DNA of 64,000 bases from Blastobasis lacticolella (GCA_905147135.1 LR990044.1:18731622-18795621); one strand, 5' to 3'; shown: positions 13,226 through 25,744, counted from the first letter of the stretch. Made by a program: numbers and translations. The notes: generated by a model from the sequence alone, not told the origin.

Positions 13226-13890
13226 GAACATATCCGTTCAAGTCCCATCTATCTGCAGCATAAATCATACCGAGACAACACCAGCCACAACCAGCGTAAT
13301 CCGGTGTCAGTGGCCAAACCTCGGCAATGAGATTAGTCGAGCGCGGGCAATGATGTTCTACAGACACAGAGGGATTACAGCTGTGCAGTAATTAGGCATT
13401 ACGTTAGGGTAAGGAGCGACACGTCATTTCAGCGTTCCGGGTTCGGGTGGTCACCTCGGGAGGAACATTCGCGTCCAAGTCTCAAGGTCTCTTTGACAAA
13501 TGCAGCATACGTTAAACAGAGACAACAACAACCAGTGTCTGCTGTTAGTGGCCTAACCTCAGCAATGACACTAGTCGGGCGCAGGCAATAATGTTCTATA
13601 GACTGCAGTAATTAGCCATTTCGCGACGGTTAGGAAGCGAGTCGAGCGTCACTTTGCATTCATAGAACATTCGCGTCCAAGTCTCAATTTGACATATGCA
13701 GCATATGTCAAACTGAGACAACAACACCCGGCATAATCTGCCTGTCAATCGCCTAAACTCGGTAATGATTAGTCGAGCGTTAGCAATGACGTTCTACAGG
13801 CACAGAGGGATTACTAGGGGTACTAATTAGCCATTACCCGACGGATGGGGGGGGACGTGACGTGCGTCATTTTAGCGTTCCGGGAAGGAA
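13226..13890. repeat. three-copy degenerate tandem repeat (about 200-240 bp units)
   Basis: Units start at 13226, 13463 and 13665, each with a GAACAT(A/T)..CGT.CAAGTC word. They share, in order, a GCAGCATA block, GAGACAACA, a CCTAAACTCGGTAATGA-like block, TAGTCGAGCG, GCAATGATGTTCTA, TACTAATTAGCCATTA and GCGTTCCGGG. Copies differ by many substitutions and small indels, so the amplification is old. In unit 3 the head is a near-perfect hairpin. No coding potential is shared. I do not recognise the family. Confidence 0.8.
13681..13719. repeat. 39-nt hairpin at head of third repeat unit
   Basis: GTCTCA then TTTGACATATGC pairs with GCATATGTCAAA then TGAGAC around one central A. The stem is 19 bp with a single mismatch. 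The corresponding parts of units 1 and 2 retain weaker versions. Confidence 0.75.
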
Positions 13891-14719
13891 CTGGGCCGCG
13901 CCGTGGCCGTTAATTTGGCGTTACACCGATACATTTACCTGCGATTTCTAATCACGATTTCCTTTGGCGGTCCGCTTTGGAATGGATTGTTCAGTATGAG
14001 CGAGTTCTGCTTTCTGTTCGGTCTGAGCGAAGGAAAAGCTGTGATAGGATGCAACTTATGCGTTTAGAACACTTATTTAGTGTGATGTTAGCAGCGCTGA
14101 CAGAAGCCGGGATTGACAGCTCGGATGATGATTTAGTACTTAGTATGATAGATATGCAAAAAATAAGAAAAAATAGGCTATCTATATGCTCGACAGTTTA
14201 TTTTGTTAAGTATGATTAGCCACTACTTTATTCGATAACACCATAAAACGTATAAACGATACGAATGTCACAAACTAAAACCATCTTCCACACAATTCTT
14301 CTCACTTCAGTGGGACTCGCTAAGGTGTCTAACTAAACCTCACAAGTGGCCAGCATTAGAACCTGTAAGGCTTCCCCACTATACACATGCAGGCCTTAAA
14401 AAGTTTAACGCAACCCGATACTGGGGCAACAGCGGTTAAGTTAAGTGACGCCCCCCGCGCCCCCGACCGCAGGGTAAGGCGGGGTTGAGAACACGCTACA
14501 TAGGCATAACTGTAGGGAAGTATCAGAAATTGTCAATTAGGTGGCTTGTAGGAAGCGCCATGAACGGAACTTAGCGCTCGTTCGAGGCGTTGGTATATGG
14601 AAGGTGTCGAGTAAAACTTAATAGTTTTAATAAAACCTAGACAAGGCAGAAGAGGGTACATGTCATTGCAAGACCAATCGTTGTATCGCCGAGCCACCAG
14701 CAAGTAGGCGCGCGACCCT

Positions 14720-14965
14720 CCGTATGACCGAGAGGCCGATAGGACCCCCCGTGATTAGGTCTGACGCGGTCCGTATGACCGAGAGGCCGATAGGACCCCA
14801 CGTGATTAGGTCTGACGCGGTCCGTATGACCGAGAGGCCGATAGCACTTCTCTTGTGATTAGGTCTGACGGGGTCCGTATGACCGAGGCCGATAAGAGCG
14901 CTCCCGTGGTTAGGTCTGAAGCGGTTCGTATGACCAAGAGGCCGATTGGACCTTGGTGGGTTCAG
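14720..14965. repeat. 51-bp minisatellite, five copies
   Basis: Copies begin at 14720, 14771, 14822, 14875 and 14926, spaced 51, 51, 53 and 51 bp. Each contains CCGTATGACCGAGAGGCCGA and ends near GTGATTAGGTCTGACGCGGT. The first three are nearly identical; the last two are diverged. Because 51 is a multiple of three, one frame repeats VRMTERPIGP..VIRSDA, but the third copy introduces a TGA, and no gene model is supported. Downstream GGTGGGTTCAG is shared with the solitary unit at 46.9 kb. Confidence 0.85.
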
Positions 14966-15324
14966 TTTCTAATGACACATAAAGAGGCTAGGAAAGACTT
15001 CTCGCGGAAAGTCAATGCTCAGTATCCGGAGCCTATCCAGCCAACGCGCGAAACGTCTGTAGGAAACAATCAACAACGCAATTAACTTGACCCTCATCTT
15101 CATTTGTCACGGTCCATCGACCATTTACACAAGCCGGGGTCTAATATTCACATTTATGCATTGTTACATTCAGCGTGTAAAGTAAAATAAATCAAAGTCA
15201 AATTAAATGCGTGCATGATGTGGAGTGGCATTAATATTGTTGTTGGAAATTCTCTTTATAGCATCCGCCTTTAGTCAAGTCTGCTAAATAAAACTAATGA
15301 AGTTTGTCTAGAATATGACAAGAG

Positions 15325-15576
15325 TAGAGCTCGTCTAGTCTAAGATGACGCGCCCCACTACTTAGTTAGTTGATTTCGATGTGTGAGTGCAAATATTAAT
15401 AACGACACTTCATCTGTGTGGCCAATAAACGACGCGTGCTCCGACGTTTGAATCTTACCGGCAACTGAATGACCAATTACAACGGCATTTGTATATGTAT
15501 TGCGTCCATATTTTAAACTTGCTTGTGTGCGTTAATGCGATAGTGGGGCGCGTCATTTTAAATTAGACGAGCTCTA
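15325..15576. mobile_element. 252-bp MITE with 36-bp terminal inverted repeats
   Basis: The left end TAGAGCTCGTCTAG... through GACGCGCCCCACTA (15325-15360) is repeated inverted at 15541-15576 with only three mismatches over 36 bp. Both ends carry TA outside GAGCTCGTCTA, consistent with the TA target duplication of Tc1/mariner elements. The 180-bp interior has no ORF, so it would depend on a transposase encoded elsewhere. Confidence 0.9.
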
Positions 15577-18500
15577 CCAACGTAGTTAATAAACAGATTT
15601 GATGCACAATATTAACCATCGATACAAAGCTTATTGTGAGCATCTCGCTGACATCAGAATTACCTTATAAACCAAACAGTTTTGGCTGCATAGTCGCTAA
15701 CTTACATAGTAGATACACTTTACTGGATTATAAACTGGTACATACCTGAAACAATTGAAATGAACTCATTAGTATAATGAAATAAAATTAATAACATTGA
15801 AAATTCCACAAATTATATACCAAAATACCACAAAGAAAGATAATTTAGAGTGAAGTTCAAGTAAACGTAATGTTATAAATGATTGATGACAATCATTTTA
15901 TTGAACCTTCAATTATCACGACGCTTATAACTAGTTGGACAATTAACTATTATCCCCAAAAAACCTTAATCTAAACTGACTTTATTCGTATTATATTCGT
16001 ATCCTTGACTAAACTTTGCCTAGGGTCCAAAACTTTGAAGGTAATAACAAGTATTTTACTTCAAAAACAAAATTTCGGGATATGGTGATGTACTGCCACG
16101 GACATCGTAAATAATGCAACACCGAGGGTCAACCGCCCAAAGGTCATGTTTGGGCTGAAGGCTACATAAGGTGACCCCGCCTGGAAAGGTCACTTCTCGC
16201 CACGCTTTAAGCTTAGCTCGAGGAGAGAAACAGAATTTAGAATCCTTATTACGATGCAAATAATCTCGGTGAAGATACTGAAGAGTTGCCTTTAGAAGTG
16301 TCTCCACAAAATAATTACATTGAGAAGGAAGAGGTTGATACAAGAATTGGTATCGATAACCAATTCAGCGTCGTTCAAACATCGCCGCGACGTTCGCCCG
16401 GCCCCCCCCCTATCCATTCAGCGAAAAGGTGTCCGCTCCGTTAAGTGGCCCGTAATGTGTGAAATGGGAAGGTACATCAATAAAACCCATCCCTTTGTGC
16501 GTGGAGTGCTCAGACACAATAAGCAACGGGCGCCCGCGCCGTCATTACCGTCAAGTGTGTGACGCACGGAATCGGAAGCTAGGCACACATTTCGGGCCCA
16601 CGCAACGCCGAATATAGCCAGTTTAGCGGTACCCACACTTGCAAAAAATACCGCTTTTTTCACCCGTTTCACACCTAATTCGATTCCCCTTTGATTATTT
16701 TATGCTAATGTTGCGAATAAACGCGAAAGTATAGTTGACTCTTAAAAACAGCTTCTAGCTACGTTCCGCTAAAACACTCTCTTTTCACGATCATAAATTT
16801 CGTTGAAACCAGCGGAGTTAGTGCATTTCCGTGTCGCAACAGCGACAGTGGCAGAAGTATAATGGTCAGGTCATAGTCCATCTTTTGTTCAGTTTTTGTT
16901 CAGTATACCGTATAAATGCTTTATTTGGTCGGCATTCTTGAGTCGACGCCGCGTCCGCCGTGGCCGCTTTTTATAGCAGCTGAGAGGTGTCGACACCGAG
17001 TGACGGCGTCGAGACGTGAATGGGAGGGGAATAGGAATAGGCGACGGTCAATGGCAGTTTATGGGCGCCGCCTGACCGCGGGACGGCCGCCGCCAAATGT
17101 TTATAGGGCCTCTTGGATACCGATGGTTACCAAATCGCTTATGGTTTATTCAGCGGAACCGCGCCGGCGATCGCCAGGGCAACAAATCGAAACATAATAG
17201 GGTGTGTCCTCTGTGATCACCCCATACAATGTAACAATCGATGGATTGCGTCTAAAGATTGGGAATCTAGCGTGAAAGATGTAAATGTTTTTATTTCATC
17301 ACATTATTACCCCTCACGACGCCGCAACACTTTCCCGACAGTAAAACGCTTTAAATATATTAACTTAGTGCATAAATAATGTATGCGGATTTCAATACCG
17401 AGATGAAAGCAAAACTGATGCCGGCTTCAATAAAATTGCGGAATAAAAACACTCGGATGTTTCTGAATGTAAATGAGTTATTTAGACCACGATATTAGCT
17501 TGGAGGCAAATATGAGGGCAACGATGAAACGTGCTATACACCCGTGTCTTAAAACTTATCAGAACAACGCATCTCGTGCCTGCAAAGATGCGTTTTGCGC
17601 TGCTCCAGGCGCACAAACTACGTCTTAATTAACCTGATTCCGACGAAAGTCTCTATATCGTGTTTATTGAATGAATGACGTCAGTTGTTTAGAGGCTCGA
17701 TGAATGAATGATATCTCCGCGTTGCCCTTAGCAACGCCCACGCATCCCATGGCGTCGACTCCTATAGAGGTTATTTTTAACTCGGCCTTCGATAACTTCC
17801 ATTGCAGGAACGCTCCGTCCTTGGGTTTTTAAGGTAGAAAATTCGCTTTATTATTAGACATGATCACGTGGCAGTAGCAAGTTTGGAAATACGATTTCGA
17901 TTTGAACGCTTGTAGGTACTAAATTGATTGGACCAGATTTGATTGAAACAGATGATAAATCAGGACGGTTTGCCAGAATTACCCGCTCCACTGCGTCATT
18001 ATTTGACGTTAAGCTTACAAAACAAACACAAAACTATAACTAACATTACAGTACTTAGATAAAGTTTCGTAAACTGTGCAAATTCCTTATACATCTAAAT
18101 AACATGCTGTGTAATCTTCGTAAGAGTTGTAAAACAAACAATATCAGTGCATGACAGCCTATGACAGGTCGTGCCAATTTGCCATTCAACAAGTGATGTG
18201 CTTTCCAACCCAACCTACGAGGTTGTTAGTGAAATACAATAATGTAACAACGTCGGTGGGTTTTAGAGCCGCACCGTCTGTTGACATTGTAACCGCAAAT
18301 GCCTTTGACTGGTAGTATTGTGTATTGTTAGTAAATAACTGTGGCTCGCGTTATGGCCGTGTATGTGTTTTACGGCAAATTATCAAATTTTCTAACTACA
18401 ACGTATACCGATGTTGCGGGGAACAATATTCAATATATAAATCTACGTTATTTTTAAATAAAACGTCTTAAAGAGTTTCCTCGCCGTTCATAATTACAGA

Positions 18501-21210
18501 CAGCCACTAGCGTTCATTGCCTTGATTAACTTCTAAGAAAAAATATGGAGTAAATATGAGAAAATACGTTGCAATTTACGGCGGCAATCGGCGAAGATCG
18601 GCGTTGGCGTATTACAGTGAGCATTAGCCGACCGGGGCTGGAAAATCCTAAAGGCCGCCGGCGCGCGCCTGCCCGACCACCCTGAACTGGGTTACCTACA
18701 CCGTCCAAGCCTTCATTTATTAATACAATAAAAATTACTAACCATGAACGGTTCATTATTCCTCCTCTACGACTGCCTTCATGAGACGTAATTACCACTA
18801 ATTAAACATAACGTCCACGTATCTCGCAGCGAATTCAATTTACAACTCGCTCCGTAACAATAAATGGCCACTGTGTTTTTAAACAGTTAATAACCCGTTT
18901 CGTTGCTGTTTCCCCGGCTCCCCTGAACCAAGTGGCCCATAAGTCATAAATAATTGGGGCGCGTGTTTACGTCGAAACAAACTCATAAAAGCGAAACCCG
19001 TCATTACGTCTGTCGCCTACTCGAATTTTAGCAAGTTAACTGTCTCGCCGTGCACTGATTAAGTCTCATAATGAAGTTCGCCCGCGATGCCGTTTTAATT
19101 GCACCGAGCGCCGCCAGTGTCAGCCAGAACGGGGTGGAATAACGAGTGCCAAGGAAACAGTGGGGTGAACGCATGGTGGCAACTGCAAAACAGATCATTA
19201 TTGACCACTCAGGTCAGCGGCGAGCATTCTCAGCAGGCCATCGCCCCGGCGCGCGGCCGCGGCACACAAATGTGGCTCTAAACAGTAGAGCATAACACCG
19301 CGATCGGCGCGCCGAGGGAACCGCTCGAAGCGCCCGCCCTGTAGATACGGCCCGTGCACTTCCGAGAACGCGTCGGTCCCTTTGCGATATTGTTATTGAG
19401 GGCCGAATTGGCGGGTTTTTTCCTGTTCGCAGGTAGGTTGTCTCGAGGCGAGCCACAACGCGAAACGCTCTGTAGAACGAGGGCACAATAGCGGCGCGCG
19501 GGCTGCGTGCTCTGTGAAAGTAGCCGGCCGTTAATCCTCGCGAGGCGCTACCGAGGATTCGGCTGGAGGCTGCGCGAACCCGCTACCTGGCCCCAACGGC
19601 AACGACCACGAGGTTGTTAAACTCGTTTTTGCGTCGGATTCGACAGACATTGTCATACGCACACACCTTAGTGGCTCTATGAATATGACGTGTTCTCGAT
19701 CGATTTTAATAACAGAGTTTGTTTAAAGCGAGAGACCGAAGCGCTACTCTGCCGAGCGCCGTGGCGGACATGTTAATACACTTATCTCCCCTATAGGGAC
19801 AACTAATGTACTGGGAGCCGTGACAAGAGCCATTAACGCAGCGAAAGCAACATGTGAACTTTTAAGATGTCCTTTGACATGTTAAAGCGTCATGAAATCG
19901 GCGACGCGCAAGAAGCAGAGTGCCGTAACGTTACTTGGGAAATTTTGGCGTTTCAAATATCGCTTTTTGCCGGATTTCTCTTTTAAAATAGTGACCAAGA
20001 TTGTTAGATTACGCTTTGGCATCTTTTAACGTTACGTATTCGTAGGAATTTACATTACATTTACACAAACAAAAACATTAAAAATCAAATAAGTAGGCGA
20101 TTGGAACACAACGGCTCCGCGGCGGGCGGTTGTCGCTTGTCGCGCGTCATACAACGCTGCTAATGAGCAAAGTTTCGGGCCCGGGACGGCGCGGAGTGGA
20201 GTGACGCCGCTTTTTTACGTCCCCCATGCAAAGTGGTGTACCCACCGAATGAACTGCGATCCCAGTGAAATGGAAATGACTTTGCGAAATTAGGTGGATG
20301 TCGTGTTCAACTAAACTCAAGAACAACATGCGTTTTTACAGAGGCCTTTGTAACCCTCTGTGTAGGTTACCTTATTCTCTGGCTACCTCTACCTATGAAA
20401 TTGTCTCATTTTAGGACTTAAAATGGTTGAATAAGGAAAGCGCTCTCAATTCCAGATCGCTGGTTCGAGCTCGCCGCACTAAGGTGCCAGAACGATGATT
20501 GATGGTGTTCACGTCGGGTATAAAAGTGCGTCGACCTGATTAAGGAGGGTACATGAGGCGGAAACACCAGCACGCGATCCGCCCCGTGAGGCCATTGTCG
20601 CCGAGTGCCCTTTAACAACCGAGGAGGCTGCGTAATGATGGGCCACGACCTTTTCGAACAAATAACAACACGGTACCACGAAAAAGGGAGAAAATGATGT
20701 GTGAGACGTGTAATTGCCATCGTTACGACAAGTTTCGGATGCGCGGACGAGACTCGGTAACGACTTATTTAGGACTGTTGCTAAACAACAACTGTTTACT
20801 GGTGACAAAATATGAGGCTCGCGCTGAATGCCAGCTCGTAAAGGCCGGCCGAGGTGAGTACACCCGGAACGGTGAAGAGTGTTACAAAGTAAGCTACCTC
20901 GTTAGACGGCAGATGGCACGCGTGAGGAATGCAATGAGCAATTAGCAGCACTCCTAGGCGGGGCACCGTATGCTGCGGCGCGGACGCTCTGTCAATATTT
21001 CACTTATTTTGCATTTCTAACAAGCAACGGTAAGCGCAGCGGCGACCACCGGCCGTGTTACGTAGATGCCGTTTGTTCAATTTCCATTATGTTATCTAAG
21101 AAATATGGGGGATATGTCGTTGGAAAGGTGATTTAACATATACTACAACTTTCCGGCAAGTCTCAAATAGGTTTGAGAGAAAGTTATGGCCAAGTTGTTT
21201 TTATGCTACT
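15577..21210. other. intronic sequence with GC-rich islands, no recognised genes
   Basis: GC-rich patches occur at 16.9-17.2 and 19.1-19.6 kb. A palindromic RFX-like site lies at 17721-17735 and a TGACGTCA at 17676-17683. Long frames at 16.3-16.7 and 19.2-19.5 kb follow from GC content and are not similar to known proteins. Some islands may be regulatory. Confidence 0.4.
17721..17735. promoter_or_regulatory. palindromic X-box-like (RFX) site
   Basis: GTTGCCCTTAGCAAC is an inverted repeat of GTTGC with half sites of the RFX X-box separated by three bases. It lies 37 bp from a perfect CRE TGACGTCA (17676-17683). Motif match only. Confidence 0.35.
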
Positions 21211-21214
21211 TAGT

Positions 21215-21580
21215 GACAAACGAGCAGACAATCCACCTGGGCGTGTTTTAGGTGTTCTGCTATAATTAAAACTACCGTTGAGCCGCAGTTGCGATCCATT
21301 ACAATTCCATCGAGCCAAGTAAATAAGCGGACTCGTGACCCGATCGTAAGCGGTAACTGTCCCATAACAACTACGATTCATGCATTTAGGTTGCAACAAC
21401 AACAAAAATGCAGAACCCGCCGGTGCCTTTTCACTATAAGGACTAGCATGCATGAAATGCCTGCATGAAATGCCACCTGGCTACCTCATCCTTCAAACCG
21501 GAACACAACAATGCAAGCATTGTTGCTTACCGGCAGAAATATACTGGCGGTGACGGTACTCACTAATAGTAACTTATTAT
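21215..21580 (+). repeat. dispersed lepidopteran repeat (family A), long copy
   Basis: It begins with AACGAGCAGACAATCCACCT and continues to CTGGCTACCTCATCCTTCAA, ACCGGAACACAACAATGCAA, GCATTGTTGCTTACCGGCAG and CTGGCGGTGACGGTACTCAC. These blocks come in the order I know for a very common lepidopteran retroposon-like repeat. The middle is diverged. Confidence 0.65.
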
Positions 21581-21904
21581 TTATTTTCCACCTGAAACAT
21601 AACCTCGATCGTCGTTCAATTTATCTCTCCACCCAGCATGTAAAAGGAAATCTGACAAATAGACCGCATACGCCGCCTGAGACAATAATGTTCCTACCAC
21701 TTGCTGCAAAGTTGGCACCACTGCGGCCATTCATCCGCTCTCGCGGCCGTAGCAACACTTTGCTCGCTACCTACGACCAAGATTAGATAATTTATTTCCT
21801 CTGTCCTCTATGCGAGCGGATAGAGCTTCTTACTATAAGGAGGACAAATTCTCTATGGCTGTAATAGCTGCATTGACTTGAATCAGATGATTATATACAA
21901 AATC

Positions 21905-22022
21905 CCACGCTGCCGTCTGCCTGTTTGTTCGCGATAAACTCAAAAAGCACTGAACGGATTTTTATGCGTTTTTCGCCAATAGACACGAGTGATTCATGTG
22001 GAAGGTTTAGATGTATAATTTG
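21905..22022 (+). repeat. common lepidopteran repeat (CGCGATAAACTCAAAAA type)
   Basis: Contains TGTTCGCGATAAACTCAAAA, CACTGAACGGATTTTTATGC, TTTTCGCCAATAGACACGAG and TGATTCATGTGGAAGGTTTA, a word order I recognise from many moth and butterfly genomes. It directly precedes the 22024 element and may be part of the same insertion. Confidence 0.65.
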
Positions 22023-22023
22023 T

Positions 22024-22146
22024 TATAATCCGCGTCATGAAAGAAGAGACTTGTCAAATGGCAGTAGAGGGAATTTCGCGCAGGTAATCGCCTACTAAGC
22101 AAGTCGAACCATGTGACCTGCCAAGTCTCATCTTTTTTGACACTAG
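22024..22146. mobile_element. 123-bp MITE-like repeat, copy 1
   Basis: Nearly identical to the unit at 24992-25114: both read CGCGTCA-GAAAGAAG-GACTTGTCAAATG and share GATTTCGCGCAGGTAATCG-like, AAGTCGAACCA and CCAAGTCTC blocks. The internal pairs GACTTG/CAAGTC and TGTCAAA/TTTGACA give it a foldback character. Confidence 0.75.
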
Positions 22147-22149
22147 TTG

Positions 22150-24990
22150 TACTAACCATACGAAGCGCGGGCGGATCGCTAGTATAATTATAAACCGGCA
22201 CGGCTGACAGAAGGATAAGCAAATTGAAAACATAAACCGATAGCTTACCTCATTTCATTCCAAGAACTGAAGCCTGAGCCTTGGTTGCCTAACAACAATT
22301 TTAGCTGTTCCTAGAACCCCATTAACATGACAGGTATTTCATCATTAGTTATATTTTATTTTTGATCGTATGGGATAAGCAGCATCCGAAGTTTTTGTTT
22401 AATTTTTTTTGTTATCTAGTTTAGCTAAAATATATAAGGGGTGTTGTGCGCTATTTGTCCGTAGTCACTGATTGCTATATGCGCCAGCATTAAATCTTCA
22501 CATATCATTACTAGACATTAGCTAGGTACAATTATCATCATCTGAGTGGTTAATCCCTACTTCTGCATGAGCAAGAAACCCAGGGGATCCCGCAGAGTCT
22601 TGCTCTTTCTTCAGACTTCGATCGGTCTTCGGCATCCTCATGACGTAAGCCTTTGGTTCTACTATCCGATTCGGCGATGTCAATCAATCGCTTTGTACAA
22701 TGGCAACAGTGCTTTACCGCCTTGAGATTAATATTTCTGTGCAGTTGAATGGAAGTGAATTGTTTGTTTGTTGAAATGTTTTTATGAAAAAAGTAAACCA
22801 ATTAAGTGATAACGAAAATTGAGGGACAGCTAATGGCCTACTTACATCCCAGTTTGGCTAACGATGTACCATATATCCTGCTTGTATTTACCCTGTTCCT
22901 GTAACTGCAAAGTAAACTCGGTCTAGAAGTCGGACCGTCTCACCACTAGGCCCGACGCTCCACTCTTATACTGTACGTCGATCGAATAAAAAGAGCCATC
23001 CTCGCATCCATTCATGGGCGAATAGGCGGCCGCAGTAGTAGCGTAGTGTTCAACGTGTTTCTATTCAACTTTTACCAACGGGCGCCGATAACGGAGCGGA
23101 TGTTTGGCGGACGGCGGCATTGTGCCCGGCCTATTGACTGCTCACGATTAGTGTTATCACAATTAACTAGCGGTCCCGACTACCATGCGGCTTTCGGCCG
23201 TGTTCGGCCCGAAACTCTGCCAGACCTGGCTGCAGTCTTTGGATTCGGTGTACTGATCGAAGTTGAGATTGTTCGATAGCTCAACACCAAGCTTTAGGTT
23301 TCCCGTAATTTGCACAGAAACACCCGTTTCTGCATGTGTTAGCGTTGGAGCAATGATGATTGAATCCTTGATGAAGCTGTTTCGGATGTGGATGGTCTCG
23401 GTCTGCGCTGCTCCATAACATCCCTGATGTATCTGTGCTTATCGTGTTGTTGAATAAAGACATTTCTTTCTTTCTTTTCAAACGCTTGTAATCAAGCAGG
23501 AAGTCCATGTCCATCAATACTGAATTTCTTTCAACGCAAACTATGTATACTTCAGCCCACAGAACCGACAATCGGTCGCTGCAACAGCAGTGTCTGTCAA
23601 ACAATTACAGCGCCGTTTCACCGTCCCGTCACCGCTCAGGGTTTTCCACAAATCAAGGTGATCATAAAAACATCAACAATGACGAGCGATTACACGAGTG
23701 TCGCCCGGTGAGGCTTTCAATGACACGTAATGACTCTGCCGTGAGATAATGGCGCTTACGGGCCTAGGACGCGTACGGGGCGCCGCGCGATGCGCTCTAT
23801 AAGCTATAAATATCGAACCAGAGCCAGCCGATGTCGGCCAGTGTGCCGGCCACCCGCGAGAGGTACGCCCTCCCCCCCGGGGGCCCACACCGCCACCGAC
23901 AGAGGGGGCCGCGGTGGCCCTCTCACCTTTCCACACCAAACAATACAGGATATTGGGCGATGTTGTTGCAACAAAAGAAAAATAACGCCCCGACATAAAA
24001 ATTTATACAAAAGCCGGATGCGGCGCCGCAAACATAAGGCTCTAATTGGAAATTATCGAAAATGGCAAAGAAACGAGTTTTAACGCGCGCCAGACAACCG
24101 CCTTTTCACATGACAAGAGAGTTATTTATTTTCGTTACAGTTTATTCAGTTTCAGCAGTATTTATCGTGTGTAGCTTCACGTAATAGGTGCATTGCTCAA
24201 GAAAATACATTTATGGCAGAATGCATTTCGTAGTTGATAAATCAATTAAGTAGATGTATCATTTCCGTTAATGAATCAAACAACTTAATATGTAAAGACA
24301 TAAATTAGAGACATATTAAGAGTCTTAATAGTTGAATATCTTTTGTAGTAATAGGCCAATTTGTTAAATTACTTATAGTGGTCACCGCTTTCCAATGCAG
24401 TTGATGATAAACCATTAGGAGACATGTAATTTACTTATTACAAATACCAAATGAGTAAATCTGTAGGCAAATTGCTAAGTTGCATATTCTAAATGACACT
24501 ATCGATTTCGATAATGATTTGCAGGAATATATTTGTATGAACATCATATAAATCTTATTTGTTATGGACAGTGTGATGACAGCTCTCCATAAAATATCAC
24601 ACTTTCGGTATGGGATTATAATACTTATTGCGTCCAAGGACATCGCTACATCATTCATTCTAGGTCTTTTACATCATGCGAGGCAGACATTGGACCGTCA
24701 TCTCACTTGGTGGCAATGCGGCCTTAGATGGAGCATGTCTTTTCTTTCTGCCCTTGAAGGTGTCTAGATGTTCGGGGACAACGCATTCCCTTCATTTGTT
24801 TGACACTTATATTTAGACACACAGAAGCGAAAAAGTCTTGTCACTACCTTAGCAAGTGAAACGTGATCTCTACCCAGCCGTACGGCAAAGTTTCGTACGG
24901 TTGATTTGACAGTGTCATCATTTTCCGAGGTTGCGAATCCCGATTACTGCCTACGCTTTCCGCTAGGCCTTGAGCATCCTTGCGAGTCGT
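22150..24990. other. intronic sequence, one retrotransposon 3' end, no recognised genes
   Basis: At 23446-23480 GTTGTTGAATAAAG followed by (TTTC)n resembles a plus-oriented retrotransposon 3' tail. A GC-rich island at 23.82-23.95 kb has C- and G-runs (CCTCCCCCCCGGGGGCCC). The remainder is unremarkable AT-rich sequence. Confidence 0.4.
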
Positions 24991-24991
24991 G

Positions 24992-25114
24992 TATAACCCG
25001 CGTCACGAAAGAAGCGACTTGTCAAATGGCAGTGGAGGGGATTTCGCGCAGGTAATCGTATGCAGCGCAAGTCGAACCACGTGACTCGCCAAGTCTCTTC
25101 TTATTTGACACTAG
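24992..25114. mobile_element. 123-bp MITE-like repeat, copy 2
   Basis: Second copy of the same 123-bp sequence in the same orientation, 2.97 kb downstream of the first, with roughly 90 percent identity by eye. It is better paired internally (GAAGCGACTTG against CAAGTCTCTTC). Unlike copy 1 it is not preceded by the CGCGATAAACTC repeat. Confidence 0.75.
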
Positions 25115-25639
25115 CTATAAGAGATTTATGTTGGTATTAGGGGTTACCGCACCCGCTATCTGTCATATTGACCGTTAATCGGGTACCAGTGCGTATCTCG
25201 CCGGATGTTTACATAGTTACCGGGCGAAAAAATTCCGCCGATACACTTTGTACGTTAGAGGTGGCGTCTCGCCGATAACCGTGCGTTTGTGTGGTCCGAT
25301 TTGTATGCAGCGGTGCAGCGAGCGTTGGCTTGGATCGAACGTTTTGATTTTAAACTAAAGTATGCGGACAGTATGTAGAAGTATAAAAACAATGCTAACC
25401 GTGGTAACAAACCCGATAACATGTGTAGTGAAAGTGTAGTTAATAATCACGTGTCTTAAAACCTAAAGTATGCAGACTTTAGTAGAAGGCTTCATTTGCA
25501 AAATCAAACTTAACATTTCTTTATTGATTAGGTCATTAAATATCTCTTTGAATCGTCAAGAAGGAGGGGTAGGATGGAAACACACAGTGACACGTTGGCG
25601 GCCCCATGGCCGGAACACACGGCCCCGTGCCGACAACGG

Positions 25640-25735
25640 CCGGACCGTCAAGGCTAGAGTGAATAGGCTGTTCCTAGACAGGCATGCTCCATCTTCGACC
25701 GCATCGTCACTTACCACCAGGTGAGATGGCGGTCA
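25640..25735 (+). mobile_element. LINE ORF C-terminal fragment
   Basis: Reads [20 protein letters not shown] then SLTTR and TGA, followed by gatggcggtcaaatgcc. It is the same LINE tail as at 9.4-9.6 kb. The upstream WNALPASVF block is missing or replaced. Confidence 0.7.
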
Positions 25736-25744
25736 AATGCCAAA

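Noticed and set aside
20440..20480. tRNA gene around GGTTCGAGCTC
   Set aside because: Only a partial B-box-like word is present, with no A box or cloverleaf pairing.
23820..23960. Coding exon in the GC-rich island
   Set aside because: Frames on both strands are open because of GC content. No splice sites or family motifs support an exon.
24925..24960. tRNA T-loop-like GTTGCGAATCCC
   Set aside because: No matching acceptor or D-arm could be placed.
25356..25477. Repeated TAAAGTATGC(G/A)GAC words as target-site duplication
   Set aside because: The 108-bp spacing and imperfect match do not frame a recognisable insertion.
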